A stretch of 64,000 nucleotides of DNA, taken from Mucilaginibacter sp. GTDB lineage: Bacteria > Bacteroidota > Bacteroidia > Sphingobacteriales > Sphingobacteriaceae. Positions within the stretch are counted from its first letter, which is position 1. Each line of letters begins with the position of its first letter. The stretch covers positions 62,001 to 126,000 of the forward strand of contig JAUCSE010000058.1 in NCBI GenBank assembly GCA_030445275.1. Reading direction: 5' to 3'. A program made the position numbers and the translations under genes. Below are positions 1 to 11,100 of the stretch, piece after piece. The notes beneath the pieces are model-generated. The model had not been told where the DNA came from, searched no databases, and worked only from the letters and a program-made list of their open reading frames with translations.

Positions 1-60
1 CGCAACAGGTATGCACAACCATAACAGCACGATCAATGTATAACAACTTTTAATTTTCAT
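1..60 (-). CDS. N-terminus of an exported protein, cut by the window edge
   Basis: An ATG at 58-60 on the minus strand opens a frame of exactly 20 codons to the edge of the window. They read MKIKSCYTLIVLLWLCIPVA: a basic start, a hydrophobic core and an Ala-ending stretch, which is a typical signal peptide. The start lies 48 bp downstream of the amidohydrolase stop, in line with the 36-67 bp gaps of the operon to its right, so it is probably the next gene of that operon. The mature protein is outside the window and its function cannot be told. Confidence 0.55.
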   Translation of the reverse strand, partial: MKIKSCYTLIVLLWLCIPVA

Positions 61-108
61 AAAATAAGTTTTAGTTATATAGTATGGTGATCATTCATTT
101 CTAATAAA

Positions 109-1557
109 TCATTTACGGTAATCCAGTGCTGGTTTTCGATTGCCAAGCATGGCATCATACTTAAAATCGGCACCTCTTTTATCAACCAGTTCTGCATTAG
201 CCTTCTTCACCAGTTCTGGATTCTTAAACAGGTCATAAGCAGAAAGAGCAATGGTTTTAGCAGCCACAATCATTCCTTTGGTACCGATACTGGTACCCGC
301 AGCAGCTACGTTTTGCCAGCTATGCCCCGAGGAACCAGGTACAAATGTGGCTGTTATAATGCCCGCAGTTGGTACAGTCCAGCTTACATCACCCACATCA
401 GAGGAAGCTCCCCCCGCATCGGTTGAAACCCTAAAAGGTTTAACTTTCGCGGTTGCTTCATCAAACGGAATGGGTTTACTGTTACCTGCAAATGTTGCCT
501 GTATTTTCTCGGCAAATTGCCTTTCCGATTCGGTATATGTAAAACCGTTCACAATCCGCAGGTTATTATCCATCACTTTGGATAGGGTTAAATTGGGCAG
601 CATGTTATATACACCGCCAATCACCTCATATTCCATCCGGGTACCGGTACCCATAGCTGCGCCTTCTGCTGCTTTTACTACCCGCTCCCAAATCTCTTTA
701 ACGGTTTGCATCTGCGGGTTCCGTACATAGTAATAAACCTCGGCAAAGGCAGGCACCACATTGGGCGCTTCTCCTCCATGCGTAATTACATAATGGATGC
801 GGGTATCTGATGGGATATGCTCACGCATCATGTTCACCATATAATCCATTGACTCAACAGCATCCAGGGCTGATCGTCCTTTTTCAGGCGCTGCAGAAGC
901 ATGTGAAGCAATTCCATAAAATCTGAACTTGGCATTTTTGTTGGCCAACCAGGGGTAAATACCGGCCGAATTTTCATTACCCGGATGCCAGTGCAATACA
1001 GCGCTTACATCATTAAAAAGCCCAGCCCTTACCATATATACTTTGCCTGATCCCCCTTCTTCTGCGGGGCAACCATATAAGCGAATGGTTCCTTTTGCAC
1101 CTGAGCTTTTAAGCCAGTCTTTAACCGCAATGGCAGCCGCTACAGACGCGGTACCAAATAAATTATGACCACAGCCATGACCGGCAGCTCCGCTGATCAA
1201 TGCTTTCTGTTCGGGTTCGTCCACATTTGATAAACCGGGCAGGGCATCATATTCGGCCAAAATGCCAATAACCGGCTCGCCGCTTCCGTAAGAAGCTACA
1301 AAAGCCGTAGGAATTTCAGCAACACCTGCTTTTACATCAAAACCGGCATTCTTTAATTCTTCCTGCAATAAGGCAGAACTTTTCACTTCCAGATAGCCTG
1401 GTTCAGCATAACCCCATATCTGGTGGGCAATTTTAGCATAGTCTGCTTCCTTACCTTGTATAGAAGCAATGATTTTTTCTTTGTCTGCATTTTTCTGTGC
1501 AAAAGTCATAAGGGTAATGCAGCTGAGAAAACTTATAAGTCCGAGATTTTTAAACAT
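109..1557 (-). CDS. Exported M20-family amidohydrolase, AbgB-like
   Basis: A 482-residue M20-type metallo-amidohydrolase resembling AbgB, the p-aminobenzoyl-glutamate hydrolase subunit, and related N-acyl amino acid or peptide deacylases. A signal peptide covers about residues 1-21 and ends in FAQ, so it acts in the periplasm. Metal-site motifs are visible: GILAEYDALPGL near residue 98, GHGCGHNLFG near 126 and PAEEGGSGKVY near 164, with a dimerisation insert in the middle. It is the last complete gene of a peptidase operon, 40 bp after the M14 gene. No AbgA or AbgT partner is nearby, so the folate-fragment substrate is only a family guess; cleavage of N-acyl amino acids fits the context equally well. 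Confidence 0.88.
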   Translation of the reverse strand: MFKNLGLISFLSCITLMTFAQKNADKEKIIASIQGKEADYAKIAHQIWGYAEPGYLEVKSSALLQEELKNAGFDVKAGVAEIPTAFVASYGSGEPVIGILAEYDALPGLSNVDEPEQKALISGAAGHGCGHNLFGTASVAAAIAVKDWLKSSGAKGTIRLYGCPAEEGGSGKVYMVRAGLFNDVSAVLHWHPGNENSAGIYPWLANKNAKFRFYGIASHASAAPEKGRSALDAVESMDYMVNMMREHIPSDTRIHYVITHGGEAPNVVPAFAEVYYYVRNPQMQTVKEIWERVVKAAEGAAMGTGTRMEYEVIGGVYNMLPNLTLSKVMDNNLRIVNGFTYTESERQFAEKIQATFAGNSKPIPFDEATAKVKPFRVSTDAGGASSDVGDVSWTVPTAGIITATFVPGSSGHSWQNVAAAGTSIGTKGMIVAAKTIALSAYDLFKNPELVKKANAELVDKRGADFKYDAMLGNRKPALDYRK

Positions 1558-1597
1558 AAAATACGTTTTGATATGTTATTCAATCATTCTGTTGATG

Positions 1598-4375
1598 TTA
1601 TTTACCGGAATACAACTGGTTAAACAATAACCGGAATGTACTCTGCGATTGCCCGCGAAAGGTGATCTCGGGACCAAAAGCATATAACTTACCAGCACCT
1701 ACAGGTGCTACAAATGCGGCAACGCCGTCTTTCAAGTAGGCCTGCCCCCAGGCCCAGCCACTATGCAGCGGCTTATCGGTATCAAACCAAGCCAGGCGTT
1801 TTACACCCTTTGAAGTGGCATCATCATCCAATTTAAATACCGGACTTTTGTCAAAATCAACATCGTTTTCTGCAGGCATACCGTAATTGGCAGGCTCTGT
1901 AGTTTCAAAACGGGTATGCAATAAGCTGCCGGGGATATAGTATTTCAATGCCGAAATCGGACGTTCTTTACCGTTGGCTCCTTTTTCAACCAAAGCATTG
2001 TGAACAGGTAAACCCAGGTGATAAGCCAAATTGGTGCTGGTTCCAATGGTTACCACGGTGCCACCGCTTTCCATGAATTTTTTAATCTGAGGGATAGATT
2101 TATCGGCCGTAATTTTGCCAATCCACGGGCGAAATTCTGTGGCTACAGAATCAGCTTTTGGCTGCCTGTCGGGGTATTCACTGCGTTCGGTTCTTCCCAA
2201 TGGAGGAATAGCACCGGTAACAAATATCAGCACATCATACTTTTTCCGGAGATCGCCGGCATCAATTTCCTGCGGATAAACAAGCTGGTAGTTATAATGA
2301 TATTGCTCCATCAGCCAGCGTACCCAGCCCGATGGAATTGAACCACCATAAGTGTTCCAGATGGCAATACGCACAGGCGAAATTTTAACAGCACCTTCCG
2401 GAGTTTTCTCTATACCGGTAACTTTAAGGCCAAGTGCTGATGTTTCTTTAGCAAGTATTGTTTTTGATTGTGCCGATGCCGGAACGTAAAATGTACCGGG
2501 CCCGTTTTCAGGACTATTACTTACGCCATTGGGTAAACGGTAAACTTTAACACCACCCTTAAGCAGGTCATTAACCGCGATAAAGCCATTGTTGATGGAT
2601 GGACTTATCAGGTAACCAGCCTTTGCGGTGGCTGTAAGACTTAAAGCAGGAGGCGATTGCAGATCGCCGTAAGGTACTTTTTGAAATGGCCCGTCAAAAG
2701 CCTCCATCATGCGATCAAACTTTACGCCCATTTGAAATGCTAGTGTCCAACCGGCAGCATCATAAGGTTTTATTGGCGGGCCACCCTCGTACTGAAAATC
2801 ATTAGGGTGATCCTGCGGTTCAAACATGTCAATAACATGCGGACGAAAAGCCTGATCTGTTTTAACGATATAGGAACCTGCGGGATAGCTTTTACCTGCT
2901 ACCGTAAAATCTGAAGTGGCTTTTTCAATCTGAATACCCGATAAAAGCAGGGCGTTAATAAATTTCACAGCCGTTGGAAAATCAGTTTGATCAGCCGGGA
3001 TAATATATCCCCTCGCATCCCGGTTTTTAGGGTCCTTTAATACCTGGTCATAGTATTTAGAGGGGATATCACCCTCCCGCCCAAATGCAAACTCGCCGGA
3101 CTGATTGGCACTGCTGCTGTCTTTTTTGGCTGGCTTTTTATCCTTTTTGTATGCCGCTTTTATAGAATCAATATATTTAGGATAAAAGGTCCAATGATCG
3201 GTACTGCCTCGCTCTATGGAGTTTTTCCCCATGCGATAAATATTGTACAGCAATTCACTACGGTAGCGGGCAGCATAATCAAGCACAGCATAGTTCAAGG
3301 AAACCGAATAATCAATAGATTGGCGAAAATGCCATTGTTGAGGTATAACAGGATTGGGTGTTGCCCCATTCGGGATCAGGCGATCAGGAACTAAAGCAAC
3401 GGTTTCGGGAGTTGGGTTGCCGATGATCTCGGTAAGCAAACCAACCATGTTATGAAAATAAGGTGTAGTACGCAGACCACCATTCCACCAGGTAGAAAAC
3501 TGGGAACCTGCACGTTGAGTGTAGCCAGGCTTTCCCTCCACATTCAGCCGGTTATTCATAGCCGCACCTACCGCATCAATACTGGTTACGATCAACGGAT
3601 CAAATACATAATTAAACGGATCGCGGTATGGCGGGCCTGCCAATACAGAACCTGCAGGGCCGCGCTGGTGATGGTTATACATGATCTGCGGTATCCACTC
3701 CACAAACAGTTGGCGGCTGATATTCTGGCTTTCCTTCATGTTCATCATGTAAAAATCCCGGTTGTTATCGTGCCCAACATATTTTTGCCATAACCGGGGC
3801 ACATTCATGTTGCGCTTTTTAGGATTCTTTTCGCCCATGTACCAGTTTGATACCAGTTCCTGGCCGTCGGGGTTGGCATGTGCCAGCAAGATAATATCGT
3901 TTTTTAAAATGTTCAGCGTTTCCTCATCATTGCGGCTTACCAGCTGCCACATCGTTTCAATGAGCTGGTGCGCGCCAACCACTTCTGTGGCATGCAACCC
4001 ACCATCAATCCATATTACTGATTTCCCTTCGGAGGCAAGGCTTTTAGCCTGCTCATCTGTCAGCGCATCGGCGTGGGCCAGTTTTTGCGAAATATCCTTA
4101 TAATGGTCAAGCTTCTTTAGGTTTTCTGGTGATGAAACAATAAGCATATATTGATGTCGCCCTTCTTCGGTCATACCGATATCCACCAGCCGGGCACGGT
4201 CAGAAGCTGCCAGTTTTTTAAAATACGCTTCTGTCTGCGTATAATTTGCCAGCTGATAATCATCTCCAATAGTAAAACCAAAGTGTTCCTTTGGCGAAGG
4301 AATGGTTTGTGCCTGAGATACCGACGCGTAAAAAAGCATTGGTAAAAGAAGCATCCGGTTAAGTTTTCCGATCAT
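1598..4375 (-). CDS. Exported M14-family zinc carboxypeptidase
   Basis: A 925-residue secreted metallocarboxypeptidase. The signal peptide is about residues 1-23 (ending SQAQ). The M14 zinc-binding motif is seen as GGLHATEVVG near residue 125 (His and Glu ligands), followed by HANPDGQE near 165 and the third-ligand region YNHHQRG near 234. The C-terminal third, from about residue 670, has a class I glutamine-amidotransferase-like fold region (RIAIWNTYGG, then LIFVTGAIPP), as in other large Bacteroidota M14 proteins. It should trim C-terminal residues from peptides in the periplasm or at the surface. It sits 36 bp after the M20 gene and 40 bp before the amidohydrolase gene, consistent with one transcript. 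Confidence 0.9.
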   Translation of the reverse strand: MIGKLNRMLLLPMLFYASVSQAQTIPSPKEHFGFTIGDDYQLANYTQTEAYFKKLAASDRARLVDIGMTEEGRHQYMLIVSSPENLKKLDHYKDISQKLAHADALTDEQAKSLASEGKSVIWIDGGLHATEVVGAHQLIETMWQLVSRNDEETLNILKNDIILLAHANPDGQELVSNWYMGEKNPKKRNMNVPRLWQKYVGHDNNRDFYMMNMKESQNISRQLFVEWIPQIMYNHHQRGPAGSVLAGPPYRDPFNYVFDPLIVTSIDAVGAAMNNRLNVEGKPGYTQRAGSQFSTWWNGGLRTTPYFHNMVGLLTEIIGNPTPETVALVPDRLIPNGATPNPVIPQQWHFRQSIDYSVSLNYAVLDYAARYRSELLYNIYRMGKNSIERGSTDHWTFYPKYIDSIKAAYKKDKKPAKKDSSSANQSGEFAFGREGDIPSKYYDQVLKDPKNRDARGYIIPADQTDFPTAVKFINALLLSGIQIEKATSDFTVAGKSYPAGSYIVKTDQAFRPHVIDMFEPQDHPNDFQYEGGPPIKPYDAAGWTLAFQMGVKFDRMMEAFDGPFQKVPYGDLQSPPALSLTATAKAGYLISPSINNGFIAVNDLLKGGVKVYRLPNGVSNSPENGPGTFYVPASAQSKTILAKETSALGLKVTGIEKTPEGAVKISPVRIAIWNTYGGSIPSGWVRWLMEQYHYNYQLVYPQEIDAGDLRKKYDVLIFVTGAIPPLGRTERSEYPDRQPKADSVATEFRPWIGKITADKSIPQIKKFMESGGTVVTIGTSTNLAYHLGLPVHNALVEKGANGKERPISALKYYIPGSLLHTRFETTEPANYGMPAENDVDFDKSPVFKLDDDATSKGVKRLAWFDTDKPLHSGWAWGQAYLKDGVAAFVAPVGAGKLYAFGPEITFRGQSQSTFRLLFNQLYSGK

Positions 4376-4411
4376 GATTTATTGTTTAATAATTTATGGT
4401 TTAGTTTAAAC

Positions 4412-5746
4412 TTATTTTGACACGCCGGCCTCAGCCAGCAACAGCAACAGCGCACGCTGGGTGGCTATATAAGCCTTTCCATCATCCAACCACCACTCAC
4501 CTAAAGAGTGAAAACCGCCGGCCGCACCGCCGCACCCGATGGTAACTGCTGGAACACCCTTTGAAATAGGAATATTGGCATTGGTTGATTCGGCACCCAA
4601 AATTGGTGCTGCATGGAAAAAGGTGGCCGTAGCAATAGCCCGCTGAACAAATGGAATAGTAGGGTCTTCAACACCTGACGGCCTGTCGCCAATCAGTTTT
4701 ACGTCAACAGTAAGATCTGACCCAAACCGTTTTAGCTGATTTTCTTCTTTTAAAGCTTTTTGAACAGCATCCTGCAGCAGCTTATCGACTGCGGCTAAAC
4801 GCTCCGGACTTTCTGATCGCATATCCACTTCCATCCATGATTCAAAAGGGATCGAATTAACAGAAGTACCACCGCCTGTAACACCAACATTGTAGGAAAC
4901 ACGCACGCCTTTTTCGCGTGAGAGCTGATCAGCTGCCAATACCCAGTAATGAATAGCGCTGGCCAGGGCATAATGCGGATTGGCTAAACCAAATGATCCC
5001 CAGGAATGCCCGCCCGGACCTTTAAAAGTAATACGATAACGATGCGACCCTAAACCACGATGTACGATCATGTTAATGTCGGTACCATCAACAGCAATAT
5101 AAGTATCGATCTTCCCGGGGCCTTTATCGCTAAACAGATTTTTTACACCACGCAAATCACCCTGCCCCTCCTCACCTACCGCGCCGATAAATAGCATATC
5201 GGCATCAGTCTTTATGTCTGCTTTTTTCACGGCTTTAAGTACGGTAAGTACAACAGCGAGAGCCCTGGTATCATCAGATACTCCTGGAGCATACAACGTA
5301 TCCCCTTTATGAGTTATTTTAACATTTGTTCCTTCGGGGAAAACAGTATCCATGTGCCCTTCCAGCACTACGGTTTTATTTCCCTTTTTGCCTTTTACCT
5401 TAGCTATTACATTCCCTGCATTATCGGTCCAAACAGAATCGGCACCGGCGGCCTTCAGTAATTCAGCATATTTTTTCGCTCTGATTGTCTCCTTGTAGGG
5501 CGGGGCGGGTATTTCTGTAAGCAGGATATGGTCTGCCAGGGTTTGCGGTTGCAGGTCGACAATGGCTTGCAATGCCTTTTTCACAGGGGCTTTGTTAGCT
5601 AAGGTGTTCACCTCCTGGGTATATTGCTTACCCGCAACTACTATTTTTTTGTCGGCAGCATCTTCCTGAGCATATAACTTCAGTGTTGTTCCCGTTATTG
5701 ACAAAAGCATGGCCGCCCTTATTAAACTTGTATTGATTATATTCAT
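4412..5746 (-). CDS. Exported M20-family metallopeptidase
   Basis: A 444-residue di-zinc aminopeptidase/carboxypeptidase of the M20 (PepT/CPG2-like) family. A signal peptide ends at about residue 26 (KLYAQ). Metal-site motifs are in the right order: VVLEGHMDTVFP near 126 (His and Asp ligands), PGVSDDTRAL near 155 (bridging Asp), GAVGEEGQGD near 188 (catalytic Glu pair) and a late His in GGFHSLGEWW near 415. It is the first of three hydrolase genes in the operon, starting 44 bp after the lipoprotein gene. Inferred role: releasing amino acids from short peptides brought in by the SusC/SusD system upstream. The exact peptide preference cannot be read from the sequence. Confidence 0.9.
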   Translation of the reverse strand: MNIINTSLIRAAMLLSITGTTLKLYAQEDAADKKIVVAGKQYTQEVNTLANKAPVKKALQAIVDLQPQTLADHILLTEIPAPPYKETIRAKKYAELLKAAGADSVWTDNAGNVIAKVKGKKGNKTVVLEGHMDTVFPEGTNVKITHKGDTLYAPGVSDDTRALAVVLTVLKAVKKADIKTDADMLFIGAVGEEGQGDLRGVKNLFSDKGPGKIDTYIAVDGTDINMIVHRGLGSHRYRITFKGPGGHSWGSFGLANPHYALASAIHYWVLAADQLSREKGVRVSYNVGVTGGGTSVNSIPFESWMEVDMRSESPERLAAVDKLLQDAVQKALKEENQLKRFGSDLTVDVKLIGDRPSGVEDPTIPFVQRAIATATFFHAAPILGAESTNANIPISKGVPAVTIGCGGAAGGFHSLGEWWLDDGKAYIATQRALLLLLAEAGVSK

Positions 5747-5790
5747 TTTAGAAAGTTTATATGTTAAATTTATTTTGCCAGATACTCTTG

Positions 5791-6411
5791 TTATTGGCTT
5801 TTAAACCTCGCACCCGTGCGGCAATCGCCGGGTTCACCACGTGATTCATCCGCAACGTTATTAAAAAAAGTAACTATCCGGCTACCATCATTCAGGTTCA
5901 AAATAAATTTGAACAAAAAGTAATCATTTACCTTTACATCGCTCAGGCTGATCCCATTTAAAGTTGCTAACTGGGCTGCCGTGAAGGTGTATGTTTTAGG
6001 AAATTCGGTAACTGTTTCATAGAGTTTATCATTAGCGCCTACGATACTTGGCAGCGGGAACTGGGCAATATTAGGATATTGATTACCCGGAGAAGATATA
6101 ACAATGGGATAAGCCGGTACGCTTGACTCGGCCCTGTTAAAACTGCTATAAACTTCTATTGATTTTACGCCGCTGGTTCCCAGAGCCTCCCAATTCAGTA
6201 CGTAAGAAAACTGTTCGGCTGCCAAATTTGGATCCTTGAGGTTAAAAAAGACCACTTTGGCAGACTGCCGCGTGGGCAATGCCGATTTCGCGGTATCAAT
6301 AGTAACCGTTGGAACAGGAGTGTAAGTATAGTTTTCCCACTCATAGTGCACCTTTTTACAGGCAACTAATCCCGGCAAGATTAATAACATAGCCAGTATG
6401 AGCTTTTTCAT
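5791..6411 (-). CDS. Lipoprotein of unknown function in the SusCD/peptidase operon
   Basis: About 206 residues, counted from the ATG at 6411. That start puts a lipoprotein signal directly at the N-terminus (MKKLILAMLLILPGLVACKK, lipidated Cys at 18). An in-frame ATG 27 bp upstream (6438) would place hydrophilic residues before the signal and is less likely. The mature part is beta-rich with no catalytic motif I recognise, and it contains a phrase reading SGVKSIEVYSSFNR. It lies 67 bp after susD and 44 bp before the M20 peptidase. Position and anchor suggest an accessory surface or periplasmic lipoprotein of the uptake complex, possibly a ligand-binding partner of SusD; that role is an inference. 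Confidence 0.75.
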   Translation of the reverse strand: MKKLILAMLLILPGLVACKKVHYEWENYTYTPVPTVTIDTAKSALPTRQSAKVVFFNLKDPNLAAEQFSYVLNWEALGTSGVKSIEVYSSFNRAESSVPAYPIVISSPGNQYPNIAQFPLPSIVGANDKLYETVTEFPKTYTFTAAQLATLNGISLSDVKVNDYFLFKFILNLNDGSRIVTFFNNVADESRGEPGDCRTGARFKSQ

Positions 6412-6478
6412 ATATGTCTTAGTTTGGTAATACTTCATGTTTATTTAGTTAGGTTCAATAAATTATAAGTCAACCAGG

Positions 6479-8077
6479 TTATTTATCCCAAAAAACAGGG
6501 GTGGTTTGCTGTGCAATTTGAATTTGACTGCCATTAGCGCTGAAAAAGGTATTTGCAGACAGTTCCGTTTGTGAATAATAAAGCCGGAGCGGAAACACAT
6601 TTAACGGCGATAATGGTGTACGTAAAACTGGCAAACCTGTTCGTCTGTAGTCATTATAGCCCTCCATGCCATTACCAAAATTGGCAATATATTTCTGGGT
6701 CATTACCAGGTTTAGTTTTCCGCTATTATCCACGGCATCATACTGGTCAAGCAGCCTGTTTACAAATCCAGTTATCGCTGATGCCGACAAGGTAACGCCA
6801 CCGTTTGTTGCCGCATAAGCGCTTACACTGTTTAAGTTCGCGGTAATTCCGTCGCTAAAGTTTTGGCGCGCGTCATCACCCGTGGCTAAGGTCAATGCAG
6901 CTTCGGCTCTGATAAATTTAACCATAGCGTTCGTTATCAATGGCATGACACCAGCTCCTGTGCCATCAGTAACGGCCACCACTCTTGGCGAACCGGTAGC
7001 GCCGGTATTAGTTAGGTAAAGGTTTGATGATGGCAGGTTATTGATCGGGCTATTGTCATATAAGCCTCCTGCCGGGTAAATACCAAAAACCGACCTGCGG
7101 GATAAATCAGCCGGGGCCGCAGTGCCATCGCCTGGGTTACGGCCGTAATAACCATTGCTATTGGTGGAGTTATTTAAACCGGCGGTAGCATTTTGCCTGA
7201 AGATAAAATAACGCAAACGGGGATCATCGCTATTAAATAACAGATCCATCCATGACTGACTTGCATAAAAGGTTTTACTGGCCTGGTAATCGGACCGGTG
7301 CCACGGATGACGGTTATTGGGGTTTTGGTTTGACCCGAATTTAAAGGTAAAGTCAGTTACATTGCTACTGATTAATGATGCACCGCTGCTGAGTAAGTTC
7401 TTAATGGCCGTAGCCGACCTGGTTGGATCTACCAAACGGATCTGGTTGTACAGCTTTAGTTTTAACGAATTGGCCATGCTGATCCACGAGTTTTTAGTGC
7501 CGGTATAAAACACATCCGAAGATGCCGGAACCAGGGATGTTGCAGTTATTTTGCCTGCATCGGCAATACCATCATCGATTAAAACAAATAACTTCTCGTA
7601 AATATCGGCTCCTCTATCAAGGCCGGGATTTGTGTTTTGCTGTCCTTTTTCTGCTGATGAATAAGGGATATCGCCCCACATATCAACCATCAGACTATAC
7701 AGATAAGCTTTTTCAAATTTGGCAATAGCCACATACCCCCATTGCTGCTGCGTTGTACCGTTGTTGATAACTGATTCCAGATCATTCAGGGTTTGGCTAT
7801 AAAAACCATCCCAGGAATTGTTAAAATCATTGCCCTGCTGCTGAAAACGGCTTTGACCCGTTGAAAATATTGTTTGCTGCACAAAGGTTGATGTACCACT
7901 GTTAAGCTGGTACATATTGCCAACCAGTGATATCTGGGTGGATGGTAATAAAAGCGCTAATTGAGCTGTCGTAGGATTATTGGGGTCGTCGTTTATATCT
8001 ACAAATTTTTTGCATGAACTGCTCACCAGCAAAATACCCGTTAGCAGTAAAATGTATCTTTTATTTCTGAGTTTCAT
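6479..8077 (-). CDS. SusD/RagB-like outer-membrane lipoprotein
   Basis: A SusD-type substrate-binding lipoprotein of about 532 residues, taking the ATG at 8077. From that start the signal peptide and lipobox (LLVSSSC, then KKF) are well placed; an upstream ATG at 8110 adds 11 residues before the signal. The sequence after the Cys (VDINDDPNNPTTAQLALLLP) and the following TPR-like helices match the SusD_like-2 type (PF12771) rather than the classical starch-binding type. It would cap the SusC barrel encoded 36 bp upstream and capture ligands at the cell surface. With three peptidases downstream, the ligand is more likely a peptide, as in RagAB, than a glycan; this is inferred from context. Confidence 0.9.
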   Translation of the reverse strand: MKLRNKRYILLLTGILLVSSSCKKFVDINDDPNNPTTAQLALLLPSTQISLVGNMYQLNSGTSTFVQQTIFSTGQSRFQQQGNDFNNSWDGFYSQTLNDLESVINNGTTQQQWGYVAIAKFEKAYLYSLMVDMWGDIPYSSAEKGQQNTNPGLDRGADIYEKLFVLIDDGIADAGKITATSLVPASSDVFYTGTKNSWISMANSLKLKLYNQIRLVDPTRSATAIKNLLSSGASLISSNVTDFTFKFGSNQNPNNRHPWHRSDYQASKTFYASQSWMDLLFNSDDPRLRYFIFRQNATAGLNNSTNSNGYYGRNPGDGTAAPADLSRRSVFGIYPAGGLYDNSPINNLPSSNLYLTNTGATGSPRVVAVTDGTGAGVMPLITNAMVKFIRAEAALTLATGDDARQNFSDGITANLNSVSAYAATNGGVTLSASAITGFVNRLLDQYDAVDNSGKLNLVMTQKYIANFGNGMEGYNDYRRTGLPVLRTPLSPLNVFPLRLYYSQTELSANTFFSANGSQIQIAQQTTPVFWDK

Positions 8078-8113
8078 AAAAATACCTAGTTTAAATACGT
8101 TTAATTTCAATGC

Positions 8114-11100
8114 TTAAAAGCTGACTCTGAGATTAATACCAAACCGTTTAGTTGTTGGTACTGCCAGGTTATCATATCCTTGTGAATTACCCACACCCAA
8201 TGAACTTACTTCGGGATCAAAATTTGTGTATTTAGGAAAGTTTGGCGCATAGTACCAAAGATTCCGCCCGCTCACAGAAATAGACGCTGAGCCAAATGGT
8301 GTTCCTTTTAGCATGTTTTTTGGTAGCTGATAAGAAAGAGATACTTCCCGCAGTCGGAATACAGTAGCGTCAAATATGGAACCTTCATCAACACCACCGG
8401 GACCTAAGCCACCATTGAAGAAATAATCTTCATATGATATAGCCACATTATTGGGTATTTCTTTACCACTGGCATCATGCAGCGGTTTTAAGGTAGAAAT
8501 ATCACCCAATACACCCGGTGATACAATGGTGATCTCTCGGTGCTCTGTATCCTTGGTTACACCACGCGCCATCATTTGTCCAACAGTATTGGAGTAAATA
8601 TCCCCTCCCTTTTTCCAATCAAACAAAATACTTAATGAGAAATTTTTATAGCTGAAGTTATTGGTAATACCCAATATAAAATCAGGATTCGGGTTACCAA
8701 TGGCTTGTAATGAGCCCGAAGTAAGCGGTTTTCCGGTATTAGGATCAATAAGGATATTACCAGTGTCATCGCGGGCGTAGGCCGTTCCATAAATTAAACC
8801 AAAGGGTTGCCCAACAATATGTACGCTGCTTGTACCGTTAGCTCCACCGTAAACAAATTGCTTGTATCCGCCCAGGTCATTGATGATATTGCGGTTACGG
8901 GTAAATACGGTTGATACATCCCAGTTAAAGCCTTTAGCGGTGCGGAATGGTGAAAAATTAAGCCCTACCTCAACACCTTTGTTAGTTGCCCTACCCAAGT
9001 TCAATATCTGTGTGGTAAAACCCGACGAAGGCGCCGCGGTTACTTCAAATATCTGCGATGTGCTTTTTTTGCTGTAATAGGTAAAATCCAAACCAATGCG
9101 ATTGTCAAAAAACTGCAGTTCAGTTCCTAATTCCAGCTCGGTAATAAACTCGGGTTTTAAATTATCATTGGTAAGCAAATTTGCCAGGGTAACCGAATTA
9201 TAAGTACTGCCACCTGCCGGAGTAAATGGTGTACCGATAGAACCAGTACCAGAAGTTGCCCCTAATGGAGAATTGATGAGATAAAACTCGGCGGTTTGAT
9301 AAGCGGAGGCTTCATTACCTACACGGGTATAACCTGCCCTGATTTTACCAAAATTCAAGATGTTATCAGGTATTTTTAAAGCCTTTGTAAATATCAATGA
9401 ACCATTGGCACCACCATAAAAGTAGCTCCTGTTATTGGGCGGCAAGGTGGAGGATATATCATTACGGCCAACAAGGTTTAATGATGCATAATTCTTATAA
9501 TCCAGGGTTATATCTGTAAAAAATGCATAAAAGCGTTGCTCCAGAATATTGCGGTTGTTCACCAGTTGAACCGGGGTTATAGAACTTGTGTTGGTGATGG
9601 TATTTAAATCGGCCACGATCATTCCGTCACCATAAAATGCTTTGCGGTTTGTTAAACGTTGGTTGATATTATTACCCAGGATCCATCTTAGCGTCAGATC
9701 ATTGTTTATTGCCTTATTAACAGTAACCAATAAAGTATTATCAAGCTCCTGACGGTAAATATCATCAGTAGTTATACTTCCATTAGGATATGAAGATGAG
9801 CCCTTTCCTCTAACGTTCAGCCTCCTGTCGGTATAAGCGTTAAAACCAGCTGTATTCTGAATATTAAGCCAGGGCAGCGGATCAAAGCCTAATACCAGGT
9901 TGCCATAATACCTGTCAACATCGCTGGTTGATACGCTGTGTTTAACTGACCAGTAAGGATTATCAACCCCGGTATAATCATACACGTTTGTACCATCAAT
10001 AGGATTTTCATACGGATAATGAGTCAGATCGTAACTGGTGGGTGTGTACATCAGCGCCGACATGATAGAACCTGTTGATCCACCAATGGGAGGTGTTTTT
10101 TGCCTGGTGGTTACATAATTGATGGAGCCGCTTGCATAAAATTTATTGTCCATCTTAATATTACCACCTATATTGACAGAGGTTCGGTTAATTTCGTTAT
10201 TGGGCACAACACCAATGTTGTTGGTTCTGGATAAACCGGCGGTGAAATTTCCTTTTTCGCTGCCCGAGGTTATATTGACAGCGTTTTCATACACACTTCC
10301 TGTTTGAAAAAAGTTTTTTACATTTTCTTTAGCGTATGATTTATACGGAACCTGGATAGGTGTAACCCCATCGGCCTCATAAAATTGTGGAAATACTGCT
10401 GAACTAAACTGCCTGGTTAATTGCTGCGGAATAGTTAACCGGGTTGGTAATATACTTGGAACGCCCGCAAAAGGTTGTCCCCATGATGCATATACGCCTT
10501 GCCTGTAATCATTATTGGTACCCTGCCCGTAGCTTGTTTGATAATCAGGAAGACCCGCTACATTTTCAAAGGCGTAAGATGTACTGTAAGTGATCTCGGT
10601 ACCCTTGCGGCTTTGTTTTTTTCCTGATTTGGTGGTGATAATAACCGCCCCATTAGCCGCTCTTGAACCATATAGGGCTGCTGCTGCTGCCCCCTTTAGC
10701 ACAGTCATGCTTTGAATATTATTGGGGTCGAGGTCAAAGGCACGGTTGGTAACACCCGATGCCCCAACACTGGTAGCGCCAACATTGCTAAAGCTGGAGT
10801 TATCAAACGGGACACCATCCACCACAAATAATGGCTGGTTATTACCATTTAAAGATGAGTTACCACGTATAGTAATGTTTGTACCACCACCGGCAACACC
10901 ACCCGACGACTGGATATTTACACCAGCAACCTTACCTGTTAATGCCCTTAATGGGTCGGGCTCTGATTTTTGAGCAAGTTTATCGGCATTTACTGTACTT
11001 ACCGAATAACCCAGGGATGATTTATCGCGCTTGATACCGGCAGCAGTTACCACAACCTCGCTAAGTGTTTTGGAATTTTGAGTGAGCTGTACATTGATCA

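Noticed and set aside
251..730. A 159-codon open frame on the plus strand, opposite the AbgB-like gene
   Set aside because: It is a shadow of the M20 gene; the translated sequence shows no family features, while the opposite strand has clear metal-binding motifs.
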